Shown: positions 50,391 through 61,850, numbered from the stretch's first letter. The stretch is DNA of 64,000 nucleotides from Acanthacorydalis orientalis (GCA_034766995.1 CM068322.1:34150439-34214438), one strand, 5' to 3'. A program made the numbers and translations. The notes: a model not told the origin generated them from the sequence alone.

Positions 50391-51098
50391 ATTCTGACAT
50401 GAAATTGTAAATATTATACCTGTACTTGTATTTCACATGTGATTAAAAATCAATCTTCCAATTACTATAAACGATACATTTTCAAGTATGAAGAAAATTG
50501 CATTAATGACTTATGAAGATATATATATATAGTACAAACATATATTGAAAATCTAATATTTAAAACGTGTAATTGCACTCTATCTTGTACTCAATTATTA
50601 AAATCATCGAACACGAGCGCTCTGCAATGTTTTCAACTACAAATAATTAATCTGTGAACTCGCTCATTCGCGAACATTAGTGATCCGTTAATGAATATTG
50701 TTAATTACATTAGTGCGTTTCGAATGTGAAAATTAATTTTCGGAACGGTCCGTTTTTTCCACCCTCCTTTTTCCCATTATTCTGTACGGCCGGATGAGCG
50801 GGCGCGTTGTTTTATTGAAATTGGTGCCGTTAATGCGCGATGAAAGAGAATGTAATTTCGTTACATGCGTTCATAATCTAATCGGACGATCCGTCTGCGA
50901 AATCATCGGCTTGTTGTTCTTAGACGCGTCTCGCGACAAACAAAAAAAATTATTACCATTGTCTCACTGAATGTCTGATTCTTATGACTGTGTAGTTACG
51001 ACGGCGGCTCGCTCGTATAACGAATTTATAATCAATTCGATTATAATATTTTCTCTCGGAGAGATAAGCTCCTGTTTCAGTTGGAATTCTTTTATTTT

Positions 51099-51148
<50 letters not shown>

Positions 51149-51539
51149 CTTTAAACGAATAGTTTCCAGAATTGATGATCATCAGACATTTTATTGAAAC
51201 ATAAAGAATATAATTTTTCTATCTCGCAAATATTCTCTTGAAGGTTAAACTATTAACACATAGATAAAGATTTAATTCGGCGTTAAATTTATAAAAACGG
51301 AAAGTAAATGTTGCTTTCAGCAAATTTGAGATCAAACATAGTTTTTTGTGATTTAATAATAATAATTCAGTTTCAATCAACTTCAAAGAACGCATCGGCA
51401 TTTATTTCATTTACAAAAGTGTTTTGTTTTATTAAAAATGTCTTTTCAATTGAAGTATACTATCTTTGATGAATATTAATGAACACGATTGCTTTCCTTT
51501 TCAGATGAGTTTATTTTCAATGTTAATGACTATATAAAC
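50391..51539. other. No gene seen; (TA)n at 51101-51145; CpG-richer 50750-51020
   Basis: The block 50750-51020 has CGGCCGGATGAGCGGGCGCG and is unique. Two opposed frames across the (TA)n are artefacts. A short frame at 51219-51401 has no domain. Confidence 0.45.
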
Positions 51540-51889
51540 GAACGTAACTCCGCCTGCAATTGCGTCGGATGGATTGAGTAGTCCAATGCAACTGTTGCCG
51601 TTCCTAAGTCCGGATAAAGGAGGAGGGTTGGAAGACAAGGTTAGCACCCTATTTTCCGTAAAACAGAAGATATCACACACATCAACACATCACAGAACAA
51701 GAGGATATCACAGACCAAGGACGAAATAGAAATAAAGTAAGATAATAGAATAAAATAAGAATAAAATGCAAGAATGGCGGCTTGCCTGCGTTTTCAAAAA
51801 TGGACGACCTTCAGGAAAGGTTACATGGACGACCGCCCAAGAGATGGGCATACATCTGTCAATTCTCTTCCACTGAACTCCACTGAGAC
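51540..51889. mobile_element. Possible non-LTR retrotransposon fragment
   Basis: GATTGAGTAGTCCAATGCAA and GTCCGGATAAAGGAGGAGGG resemble stretches I associate with invertebrate LINE/RTE-type 3' regions. An A-rich tail follows (AAATAGAAATAAAGTAAGAT near 51724), then a second unique block (GAATGGCGGCTTGCCTGCG). The assignment is from memory of general appearance only. The minus frame at 51708-51935 is not supported as a gene. Confidence 0.25.
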
Positions 51890-51891
51890 TA

Positions 51892-52210
51892 TAGGTGTAA
51901 AAATTAATTCTGTGCATTTTAATTGAATCAGTCATAACTGTTCTATATTAAAATATTTTCTCACTCTTTCATGATTTAGAAGTGCCAACCTTAACATTTA
52001 AAAATGCTATATACTTTAGCCAAGTAGTTGGTATAACCTCACAAAACAGTGGTGAAGACGATGGCGTCTGAAAAGCAGCATATAAGGTATTGCATACTTT
52101 TAATGCTTTTTCTTTAAAAAAAAATACATACTCTTCCAGTTAAAAAAAAACGATTCCGAATCTGCAGAAATGATTTTTTTCATCGCTTTGGGAGAAGGTG
52201 TCGTACAAAC
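51892..52210 (+). mobile_element. mariner (TTAGGTGTA family) 5' fragment
   Basis: TATAGGTGTAAAAATTAATT is the terminal repeat. It is followed by the family 5' UTR (AACCTTAACATTTAAAAATG, TAACCTCACAAAACAGT) and the transposase start ATGGCGTCTGAAAAGCAGCA (52060; MASEKQHIR). A short duplication/insertion lies near 52110-52150, and GCTTTGGGAGAAGGTGTCGT marks the WFQKF-proximal region. It breaks off near 52210 against a foldback-type repeat. Confidence 0.85.
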
Positions 52211-52440
52211 AATAGAAAAAAATGTTTCTAACCGCAAATGTTCAATAACTGATTATTGATAATTTTTGATTGTTACTTGTGTGAATTTCAATTGGAACGG
52301 TTTAATTTTCATCCAGCCAAGATACAGAAAAATCTTTCATTCTGAAACAATGCTCATTCTTTTATACTGACTTGTATGCATTTCGGTGTTAATCGCTTTA
52401 TTAGTGAGTTAAGATGGAAAAATCCACCAATGCTACCTAA
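52211..52440. repeat. Dispersed foldback-type repeat, minus copy with a further fragment
   Basis: AATGTTCAATAACTGATTAT, TTGATTGTTACTTGTGTGAA and TCATCCAGCCAAGATACAGA at 52225-52345. A related piece follows: GACTTGTATGCATTTCGGTG and GAAAGTTAATTTAGCTACAG. Confidence 0.75.
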
Positions 52441-52698
52441 ATCTATGAAAGTTAATTTAGCTACAGTACAAAACTATAACCTAACTATCATATTTTTTTA
52501 GATAAAACAACAAAGTCTATTAATAAGATTTTTTTAAGATTCAGAACAAACACTCATTTGCAATACAAGCAAAGTAAAATATCAGAATCTTTTATAATGC
52601 GTTAAATATCTCATGTTAATTTTACATCTCTCTCTTTGCAAATTTTATATAACAGTTTTACGAAACACCGGTATATATACAATACTCATTTTGTTTCT

Positions 52699-52758
<60 letters not shown>

Positions 52759-53839
52759 ACAATGAGTATGCAATTTTCTCTGTATATTTAAATTATCTAG
52801 ATTACACTCAATGTCAAAGTAAATAAATAATTAATAACGCAATACACTTCATATTTCAGTCCATAAAAACTAATCTTGAGAATGTGTACATGTATGTGTG
52901 TGTTTTTGATCCTAATATATTCTATTTTATTATTCACCATCGTCTAGATACTTTATATCCTCGTACACAGATTGATTTATTATTCACAACACTATTACAA
53001 AAATTATAACGCTCCAATGACTGAAACGGGCTGTGTGCATGGAACCCTGTACGGTACCTTCATAAACATTAATGACTTATGTTTTATGAAAGAACATGTA
53101 TATTGTATCCAGTGCAAGGATCGTTAGCCTTAAACCAACGAAGAGACATTTTTTTCAATTGTGTTCGCAGATGATGTGTTTTAGAGGGTTTGTTAATTTA
53201 GGATTGATTTTTCAATGAATATTAAATTTCGTTGTTGTTCTTTTAGGTGTTTTCTGTCATCTGTCTTCCAGACATGTATTTATTTATTTTATTAATTGAC
53301 GTATTCTTCCAGTAACATTCTACTTAAGATTTTTGCTGGACTTTCTGTTGATAGAAAATTTTGTTTCTGTGTTTCTTGTTTATATTCACTTTTCCAAATA
53401 TTGATTCCTTTTTCTTTGAATTATTTTAAGATACTTAAAGTTACTATTTCTATTTCTTACTTTTTTATAAACACATCTTTCTGTTACATTTTAGTATCGT
53501 GGTTCTCTGTGGGTTAGGTTTTGGAAATATTCAAAAAAATATTATCCAAAAGACTACTAAACATTTTTGTAGAAAAAAATACTATGAAAAAGTTTTAGGA
53601 ATGAAACCATCTTTCTACTTTTTGATGTTCCTTTTTGTGGTTTATTGTTCTTTTTCTGCATAGTTTCATTTTTAATTTTGCTTTACTATATTCAAATTAA
53701 TTCTCTTTTGAGTTTTTATTTTTACAAGATTAGTTAAAAAGTTTTATATAAAAGATCAGTGACGATTCATTATTTTTAAAATACTAAAATACAGAAAAGT
53801 ATAAGAGATTTTTCTGTAAAACAAATAGAGAAAATACAG
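52441..53839. other. No gene seen; (TA)n at 52703-52756
   Basis: AT-rich, with T-rich tracts at 53290-53520 that create a 73-codon hydrophobic frame of no known family. The (TA)n array at 52703-52756 is flanked by near-inverted ACAATACTCATTTTGTTT and AAACACAATGAGTATGCA. Confidence 0.5.
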
Positions 53840-54130
53840 TATTTTCTGTATCTCAGACCTGAAGATGATGGCATCGACTTTGAAATTAGTACGAGCAACA
53901 ATTAAAAATTATCAGTAATCATTTATTGAACCTCTTTGATTTCAATTTTTTTAATTGTTTATAGGGTAGAAAAATAATTTATTTGTGAAAGTGAATTTAA
54001 ACACAGTACCAACCACAGTTGCGTTCGAAATGCACATAAGAGATAATCGAAAATAATCAAGAATAATTAATTAAATATTTTTAACGGTTTATGAAATGAA
54101 AAAGGAATTCATTTGTAAAAACCAAAACTA
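53840..54130 (+). repeat. Dispersed foldback-type repeat, two plus copies in tandem
   Basis: Copy 1 (53840-54010): TATTTTCTGTATCTCAGACC, TGAAGATGATGGCATCGACT, CAACAATTAAAAATTATCAG, then the GTGAATTTAAACACAGTACC tail. Copy 2 (54010-54130) starts at TTGCGTTCGAAATGCACATA, lacking the first ~30 bp. Confidence 0.8.
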
Positions 54131-55046
54131 CATTTTTTGTTTCATTCGATTTCAAGAATTTCGAGCTTTTTGAATAAAGTTGAGCTTTTTGACCTTTCTT
54201 CGAGAATTTTGTACAAACAACCGAACAATCAAAAACAGTCCTAAAATTTTTGTTCCCTGGATCTATCGACAATTCCTTACACTTCTCGCCGCATATTTTT
54301 CTTTCTATCGGTTGTTTTCGTTTCAGTACATATACATTAATAATAAATAAGTGTATGCATCTATCAATACTTGATATTCTCTCATTAAAAGTGCCCGAAC
54401 TTCTGCATTGACCGAACGTATACTCACACGTATACAAAAGTGTGTGTACATTTGTGTGTGCCACTGAGATATTTCTTCAGACAGTTACATCGAACTCTAC
54501 TTAAATTAACGATGACAGATCGTCTCGATCGACGATCTTAATGAAATTGAAAAGCATTTTCGTACGACAGAAAAATAGAAAAACTTTCCGGCATTAATAA
54601 TATCCTCCGATACGCATCTCTCAGTCCCAGGCGGACAAGTTCAATGCAGATTATTCGTCGTACGAAATTAATATTAATTTTATATGAAAGACGCTCCTTC
54701 GACCTACAAATACATACATACATATATATATATACTTATATCGTAGAGAGAGGATTGTTGTACCTTATTAGCCAGTTGATTAATAATCGATTCGAACCGA
54801 ACTACGTGACTCCCGGAATGTATTGCATGTAAAACGACTGTTTGTCTTGATACTTATTTGTGTACCAATTAAAATTGTTGAAATTTATTCTTGGACAATT
54901 ATCATATATAACCGTGTATTTTTAGATAATTATCAAATATATTTTCTGTAGAGTAGCAGGAGTTCTTAATGAAATGGTATAAGTTTCTGAATTGAGGACA
55001 AACTTGTTTTTACAACGACTCGTTATTGATTTTTCCTCTCTCTATC

Positions 55047-55098
<52 letters not shown>

Positions 55099-55521
55099 TG
55101 TATAAGGTATTTATTAAAATTAATACCAGTATGGATAGATACGGTGGGAGTATTTGAAACGACTGCACTGAACAATTCGTATAATAAATACTGCAGCAAT
55201 GTCCGCAGAGGTTTGAAATCTCTTGCCAAAAAATGTTCCGGGGACATGGTCTCATATTACTGTATACAAAAGTATGAGAGATGTACGACAGTTTGATATT
55301 CGGATGTCCATGCTGTGTAGCCAAGAGAGAAGAGTGAAATGGAAAAAATATACAGGGCGTAAATGGTCTCTGAATATATTTCTATCTGTTTAATATAAAA
55401 CAATTCGCCGCTTAAATTATTTTAAATGTTTTCTTCAAGACAGTTCATAGATTCTAGATTTGTTGATGTTTTATACATTTGTTAAAAAATTAAGATTTCA
55501 ATAACTGAATCGAATATAAAC
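54131..55521. other. No gene seen; (TA)n at 54714-54737 and 55050-55096
   Basis: The minus frame at 54081-54464 (127 codons) starts inside normal-composition DNA and ends in a foldback-type repeat; I see no domain in it. Other frames are shadows or read through (TA)n. Confidence 0.45.
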
Positions 55522-55631
55522 ATATTTACAAATTAATTCGATGCCTTTTTTATAAAAAAAATGAATGTTTGTGGAAAAATTGAATAGATTTCAATCGTCA
55601 AAATATCCCCAATTATTTTATATAATTTGAT
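55522..55631 (-). mobile_element. mariner (TTAGGTGTA family) 3' end, cut by a hAT-like MITE
   Basis: ACAAATTAATTCGATGCCTT, GATTTCAATCGTCAAAATAT and CCCAATTATTTTATATAATT match the family 3' end, then stop exactly at the start of the MITE at 55632. No continuing mariner sequence is evident beyond the MITE. Confidence 0.75.
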
Positions 55632-56051
55632 GAGTGGCGTAACTACAATACTTCGGGCTCCCGGACAAAAAGGTTTCTGCGGTCAGCTATTTTCTTTATT
55701 AATTAAAAAAGGGAAATATGCATTGCTCGCGTTATCTTATAATTTATGACTATTGTTTGACACTTAACGTCTAGCCGAAATAGTTATATATTTACTACCC
55801 ATTAAATAAATTGCTTAATATGCGAATGCAAAAATAACAAGATTTAATAATTCAAATAAATATAGGTTTCATATACTAAGAACTTGCCATTAATTAATTT
55901 AAACGATTGCATTGAAACACGTTGGAAATATCTCATATTACAACTTCATCGCTTTTTTTTCACATGTATATTAAAATTCTTAACACTTACCGCCGGAAGC
56001 CTCCTTGACACCGGAGCCACCCGACATGCCCGGGCGATAGTTACGCCACAG
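55632..56051 (+). mobile_element. hAT-like MITE, copy 2
   Basis: The left end is (C/G)AGTGGCGTAACTACAATAC; the right end in reverse complement is CTGTGGCGTAACTATCGCCC. The interior matches the copy at 20637-21074 in opposite orientation (GCTCGCGTTATCTTATAATT, ATGACTATTGTTTGACACTT, TCTAGCCGAAATAGTTATAT; then CTTACCGCCGGAAGCC near the right end). The target-site duplication is not clear. No transposase is present. The 63-codon frame at 55884-56075 is incidental. Confidence 0.85.
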
Positions 56052-56399
56052 AGTTACAGTTATCGAAGGTATTGAAAAATGTGTTAAAAATTTTAATCTT
56101 GATCTCATCGAATATTTGATGCCACGAATTGGCTCGTTGTTTTAAATCTGTTTTGATTTTCGAATTTTTCAGACAGATTTTGAATTCTGAAAATATGTCT
56201 TAACACGATGAAAATCGAAATCAATTGTAAGAGAAACGAGTCTGTAATATTTTTGTGAAGATTAGCAAAGAGCAATAAATTTAATTATATTGAAAAATGA
56301 GTATTTTCGATCAAGAGCTGTTACAATTACTTTGCTTCAAATAAAATAAAAACATCTCTAAAAAAACAAATTAATCAATCATTACATCTTTTCACACAC
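56052..56399. other. No feature seen
   Basis: AT-rich sequence with no recognised repeat or frame. Confidence 0.5.
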
Positions 56400-56650
56400 A
56401 AAATTTTCTTATTCAGTGAACCATAAAACATTTTTCTCGTCCCTATGACGCTGAGGTACAAAAAATTTGTATTTTAGTTTTTTTGTAAAATGATGGTATC
56501 ATCGAATGCGTATAACAATCATAAAATTATCTTGGAACAATTATTGAACATTTCTGATCAGAAATATTTTTATGGTTTGTGGGTGAGGTGTGAAAATTGA
56601 TTTGTGGAACTGATTTTACTCGCAGGGCTAGAACTATATTGACTAGAAAA
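56400..56650. repeat. Dispersed foldback-type repeat, inverted arrangement
   Basis: A minus fragment (56395-56465: AACCATAAAACATTTTTCTC, GACGCTGAGGTACAAAAAAT) is followed by a plus copy (56490-56650: ATGATGGTATCATCGAATGC, ATTATTGAACATTTCTGATC, ATTTTTATGGTTTGTGGG). Confidence 0.75.
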
Positions 56651-56999
56651 TGTATTACTCCCATCTGTGACCAATTATTTTATTCATAGGATTTCGTAAC
56701 AACAATTCTCTGTTGTTGGTGATAAATGCGTGCGTGAAGTTCGATCAATCAGTGTTAGAACATTAATTTTCTATAATTCTGACACTGCTATTAACAATTT
56801 ACAACTTTCGAGCTTATTAACAAGGCATTCATAGTAAATCACATACACAATACGGTTGTTCTCACTGCTAGTGAAATCAGTTATAAATATTTAACATTCT
56901 GAACATATACGCGTATGGATATATATTTTTATTTACCATAACACATTCAGTAATGGATGAGAATAATCAAGAAGACGTATAGAGTGTAATCAGTGTCGG
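56651..56999. other. No feature seen
   Basis: AT-rich, unassigned. Confidence 0.5.
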
Positions 57000-57305
57000 G
57001 GAATATTTAAACGACAAGCGATTTTTGCGGTGTTCACATACGAGCAACGCGGTGCCATTAGCATCGGACGGGGCCATTCTCGAGCCATCAAAAAGATCGA
57101 ACGAAACGGGCCGAACGAAGCGGCCCTAATGGTACAGGAAATGGCGCGTGTCTTCCACCGCGTCGAAGCAGACGTCAAAATGGCAGACGAAATTTGTCTT
57201 GTGCCAGGCCCCGCGGCCGGATTTCTGTTCAGAAACGAATGCGGCAACACTATCGACAGAGAATTGGGTCAATGGTGTAGGTCGTCTGCATTGACCTAGA
57301 CACAT
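57000..57305 (+). CDS. Unrecognised GC-rich open frame, 89 codons
   Basis: ATG at 57030 to the TAG at 57297 encodes a small hydrophilic protein (MFTYEQRGAISIGRGHSRAI at the start; DEICLVPGPAAGFLFRNECG near the end). I recognise no domain, signal peptide or membrane segment. The base composition is strikingly more GC-rich than the flanks and the third positions of this frame favour C and G, as in many coding exons. The opposite strand also has an 86-codon open frame (56990-57250), which weakens the case. It could be an exon of a host gene, a foreign insertion, or a non-coding CpG island. There is no TATA box, splice or polyA evidence. Confidence 0.25.
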
Positions 57306-57593
57306 TTCTGACAGAACAGTTGATTGCAAACACGACCATACACAAAAGTATGCTTTATAGATTTTTAAAAAGTAAGCACATTTGTACGCGACGTGAAAAT
57401 CAAATTGTCTGCATATGTCAGTAGATTGCATATTTGTCTGCATATTTCTATACTGTATCTGGATTTGAAACAATTTATTTTTTTACCCTCAAGATTCATT
57501 ATTCTTAGTTTTTATTTCTCCATGAATAATAGCTTAAAACAAATAACAGACGCCTTAATGACAAAAAAAAACAGTTATACTGTGTTCAATTTA
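57306..57593. other. No feature seen
   Basis: AT-rich; frames on both strands lack domains. Confidence 0.45.
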
Positions 57594-58065
57594 TTAAGTG
57601 TACAAATTAATTCGGTACCGTTTTAATAGAAAATAAATAATTATACGGAAAAATGGAATACATTTCAATCCTCAACATATCCTCCATTTATTGTATAACT
57701 GTGCTCAACCTGCCTGATAACTCACGCATCCCTTGTCAAAAAAAGACAGTGGCTTTGAGCTGATGATGTCGTCTTTTTCATATTTTATGCGTCACAATAC
57801 CTTCCCTCAAAACTGACCGAATCATTCCCAGGGATTCGACAACATTTTTTTTAAAAAAATGCGAAAAGTGTACAATTCCCAATATACTGCTTTTTGGACG
57901 CTATTTTTTCTGTGAGGTTATGCTAACTGTTTGGCCAATATATATAGTGTTTTTAAACGTCAAGTTTAACACTTCAAAATCGTAAAACGACGAGAAAATA
58001 TTTTAATTTATACCATCGTTATGATTGATTCAATTTAAAGGCACAGAATTAATTTCTACACCTAA
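57594..58065 (-). mobile_element. Internally deleted mariner (TTAGGTGTA family), 472 bp
   Basis: The left end is TTAAGTGTACAAATTAATTC, preceded by TA. The right end in reverse complement is TTAGGTGTAGAAATTAATTC. It is the smallest two-ended derivative of this family here. It keeps the ATATATAGTG seed unexpanded (57942-57950) and the CCAATATACTGCTTTTTGGA block near the transposase start. No coding capacity remains. Confidence 0.88.
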
Positions 58066-58325
58066 CATAAAAACTGTTATATTGCATTGAATTTAGATTA
58101 GGATCTTGCATTATTGTTATTATTACGACATTAACCGTTGACACTGATTGCCTTGTTTTAGCAAGAAGCAATAATCAAGTACAATCAAATAGATTAAATA
58201 CACTTGGTTGGAAATTGTCAAATGCACATCCGTAGTTAGATTGTAGTAATAACAATATATATAAACTCTACATCTGCTACTGATGATAATGATGTGCACA
58301 TACATACATGCATACATACATACAT

Positions 58326-58378
<53 letters not shown>

Positions 58379-58802
58379 CTATGTGTGTGTGTGTGCAACA
58401 TATTCTGTCCGTATGTGTTTTATCTAACATCAACTGTGCACCTTACCAACGATCGTGCAAAAACAGTTTCACAGATGAACGGATGCATATAAAAGAACAC
58501 ACGCCGTGTATGTTCATCAACCGTTTTCGATCCATGGACGAGTCGCGCGAAATTCTGACCAAAGTGGATGATAAATGAGTCTGTGCAACGAGTTTCTCCA
58601 GCGTATACACATATACATTTATATATATATATATGTGTGTGTGTGTGTATGTATATATATATATATATATATGTAATCATACTCATACACTTGTAACTCG
58701 CATACAATAGCTGTGAAAGAGTTCGAGGCACATTGCTTATAAGCTTATCGCTGTGATGAAATAAATTCTACTCTAAATCCTCACCAAAACAATGTTTTAT
58801 AC

Positions 58803-58862
<60 letters not shown>

Positions 58863-58994
58863 GTGTGTATGAAGAGTGAGTTTTGAGTGCGAGTTCGTAT
58901 TTGTGTGTTTATAACGCAGACGAATCATAATTTATTATTTTACTGGCACCATTTTCGTCAGCATTCTTAATGTTACATCCTATACTGGTTTGAA

Positions 58995-59060
<66 letters not shown>

Positions 59061-59615
59061 ATTTATAGATGCATACAGATAAACATAAAATGGATAATAC
59101 ATTAAGCTGTTAATCAATAAAGTGTAAATCTGAATCCAGTCTTAAAAATCGTTCACTTTTGTTTACTCTTTGTGATTGAATCGAATGAGATAGAAGACTC
59201 TCCCTTGCGGTGAGGTAATATGGATAAAACTAATAAGGGTCTCTGCATCAAGAACGAAATCAAATCGGACACAATAAAATGAAATAACGATACGTACTTT
59301 TATGTTACTGACGTGAAACAAATCGAACAACATGCGAATTAAGATCACTGATGAGACGTAATCGGACAGTTTGACCTTAAGAAGATCATCAGTATCAAAT
59401 ATCTCATTTAGTCTGACGGTCCGAGAAAATTGACTCGGCGTAAGGAAAAAACTGTACACAGATACAAAAAAGATTCGTTGGAAATGTGTGCCAAGTTCAC
59501 TATCGATCGGACGTTTGATGTATGGGACTGGGGAAAGGGAAAACGTCTTTGAAGATTAGAAGACAACGAAAAACACATATGCGAGATATAAATATAATAA
59601 GGTGATATTTAAAAG

Positions 59616-59616
<1 letters not shown>
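58066..59616. other. Microsatellite-rich stretch without a gene
   Basis: (CATA)n-(TA)n-(GT)n lies at 58296-58396, (TA)n-(GT)n-(TA)n at 58619-58672, (TA)n-(TG) at 58806-58866 and (TA)n-(GT)n at 58996-59060. Bases 58400-58600 are of balanced composition, with two overlapping frames of no known family. Bases 59160-59560 are unique; the minus frame there (59163-59459) has no domain. Confidence 0.55.

Positions 59617-59660
<44 letters not shown>
59617..59660. repeat. (TA)n-(GT)n, left flank of a mariner
   Basis: It ends GTGTGTGT directly at the terminal repeat starting at 59661. Confidence 0.95.
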
Positions 59661-60451
59661 TGGATCAGTGCAAAAGATTGTATATGATTCAATAGGTGGT
59701 GTTAAGAATGTCGCATGGCGGTGCTCGACTTTGATCGTGTCTCTTCGGCAGTTTCTTTGCTTGGATGCCTCAAGAGAGAGCCTTTTTTGAATCGGTTGGT
59801 AACTACCGATAAGAAATGGATCCTGTACAACAACGTCCGATGCAGATGAATGTGGAAACAAGCGAATGAAGGAGCAGAACCAGTCACCAAAGCTGGACAG
59901 CATCCGATGGAAGGAGGTGTTACTGTGTATTGGTGGTGATTGTAATGGTGTTGTTTATTTTGAGCTGCCCATACGGGGCGAAACGATTATTAAGGAGAAG
60001 TACTGTCAACAACTAACCAAACTGAACGCAGCAATTAAAGAAAAGTGTCCGATTTTGGCCAATCGCAGGGGGTCATCTTCCACCACGACAACGCAAAACC
60101 GCATACACAAAAACTGACTGCAAAAACTGAATCAGTTGAAATGGGAAATAATGTCGCATCCGTCGTATTCTCCGGACATTGCACCTCCGGATTATCATTT
60201 GTTCCGGTCGCTGCAACACAGTTTAAACGATAAAAAAATTGACACCGTGGAGGCCATCAAAAACCACCTCACCGCCTTTTTTGCCGAAACACCACTCAAC
60301 TTTTAAGAACGAGGGATCCAGCAGCTGTCTGAGCGTTAGAAAATGATTGCAAAAAACGAGGATGAATACATAATTGATTAATAAAAGTGTTTTCTGCGAA
60401 AAATAATCGCTTGAGTTTCAATTTTAAATCGTATACGAACTTTTGCACAGA

Positions 60452-60455
<4 letters not shown>
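59661..60455 (+). mobile_element. mariner element of a second lineage, 5' deleted, 795 bp
   Basis: The 5' end is TGGATCAGTGCAAAAGATTG; the reverse-complemented 3' end is TAGATCTGTGCAAAAGTTCG, with GTATA next in both. (TA)n lies on both outer sides. Roughly 500 bp covering the N-terminal HTH is missing between the 5' terminal region and the transposase remnant. Confidence 0.92.
59702..60345 (+). pseudogene. mariner transposase catalytic domain, frameshifted
   Basis: Similarity starts at ARSTLIVSLRQFLCLDAS, then LVTTDKKWILYNN (first catalytic aspartate kept; consensus VTGDEKW). It continues through MWKQANEGAEPVTKAGQHPM, GGVTVYWW, GVVYFELPIRGETIIKEK, then HHDNAKPHTQK (second aspartate kept), HPSYSPDIAPPDYHLFRSL (third aspartate kept) and RGIQQLSER near the 3' end. 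In-frame stops (for example after RCR, and after TPLNF) and at least two frameshifts (near 60065 and 60120) break it. All three catalytic residues survive, so this copy decayed later or more slowly than the one at 48749. Confidence 0.9.

Positions 60456-60507
<52 letters not shown>
60456..60507. repeat. (TA)n, right flank of a mariner
   Basis: TA array immediately after the mariner 3' end. With the left flank it indicates insertion into a TA tract. Confidence 0.95.
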
Positions 60508-60510
<3 letters not shown>

Positions 60511-60764
60511 GTAAAGATATGTAAACATTTTGAAAGCATAATCAGATACACGGGCCTTCGAGTTCAACATGAAATACATTTCCATCGATGACTTTTGAAC
60601 TACATTCACTTGATCGACTTATGAATGAAATATCGCATGACCTGACCTGAGAAGTACTGTCAAGGTCATACATATTATCCTTTCATTCAAACAGCTATTG
60701 ATTTTCTTGTTCCCGTTTCATAAACAACCATTATATACATGTATTAGCCTCTGTATATGCACAC

Positions 60765-60850
<86 letters not shown>

Positions 60851-61284
60851 ATAACTGTCGTTATTTTCTTGGTCAACGCTATTATATTAATTTATTATTC
60901 CAGCGATGGTAACAGATGTGACATTGAAAATATAAATTAAAAAAATGCAAGCGTGGCGTGTTCGAAAAGTTCGAGGTTTAAATAAGAGAGTCTAAAGCAT
61001 GTCAGAAAGCTTGGTTATGTTCTGTAATAAAACTTTTTGAAGTACTGAGTTAAACAATATTTTTCCTTGTCAACGTAAAGCTCAATTAAAATAACTGTCT
61101 GGTTTGAAATTTTAAAAGAAATCAGTCAAATTTGGATATTACTTTTATGAGTCTACTCAGTGTAATAATTTCTATTTTTAAAAATATTTTTATTTATATT
61201 TAAAGTAAATATATTTTTTTTATAAGTGTAGAATGACTTGCAGCTCAAGTTTTGATGGAAAATAAGAATGATTAATAAAATCAA
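60508..61284. other. No gene seen; (TA)n at 60765-60855
   Basis: (TA)n with TGTA interruptions at 60765-60855. The rest is AT-rich and unassigned. Confidence 0.55.
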
Positions 61285-61520
61285 TAGGTTGTACAAAATA
61301 ATTCAATGCCTTTAAATTGAATAAATCATAACTCTATTTTACATTAAAATATTTTCTTGTCAATTTAGAATTTTAAATATCAATCTTAACATCTAAAAAT
61401 CACTATGTAACTTGATCAAGCAGTTGGCATAACCTCCCAAACCAGTATTGAACATGATGGTGTTCGAAAGGCAGTATATTAGGGATTGCATACTTTTCAT
61501 GTTTCAGTTAAAAAAAAAGC
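61285..61520 (+). mobile_element. mariner (TTAGGTGTA family) 5' fragment
   Basis: TAGGTTGTACAAAATAATTC, ATTAAAATATTTTCTTGTCA, AACCTCCCAAACCAGTATTG and ATGATGGTGTTCGAAAGGCA (start region) are followed by GGGATTGCATACTTTTCATG. The family similarity fades after about 61520, where a Tc1-like coding fragment follows. Confidence 0.8.
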
Positions 61521-61564
61521 TACCAAACTTTAGGGGAAATTTTTGTGATACATAAAATATGCTC

Positions 61565-61850
61565 AAATAGTGGAAGAGGTTCGAAAATCGATAAAAATTC
61601 AATTTTTCTTTTTAAAAGTGGTAAAAGTCAGACAAATAGCAATATTTGTCAATAAAAATGCATCCACTATTGAAAATATTATTACAAATTATACTAAAGG
61701 AGATCAGGAAATAAATAAATCTAGAATGTCGCCTAATAAAATGTTTAGTGGATGAAAAGAAACACTGGATCGTCGGAAAAATGGAATAGCACCTCAAAAT
61801 TAATGCCACAAAGCTAACAGTGAAACTAAGAAGTGCGTAGAGAAGAACTA
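61565..61850 (+). pseudogene. Tc1-like transposase N-terminal fragment
   Basis: The frame gives MEEVRKSIKIQF, then VVKVRQIAIFVNKNASTIEN, IITNYTKGD and SRMSPNKMFSG (stop at 61753). This is the layout of the first HTH of Tc1-type transposases (REIA....STV..IIKRY) and the GRP-like linker. In the next frame it continues DEKKHWIVGKME, stop, HLKINATKLTVKLRS, the second HTH. It is chimeric with the mariner 5' end just upstream; the catalytic part is absent. Confidence 0.6.

Noticed and set aside
54081..54464. 127-codon minus-strand open frame
   Set aside because: Its 3' end runs into a foldback-type repeat, the composition is AT-rich without coding bias, and no domain is recognisable.
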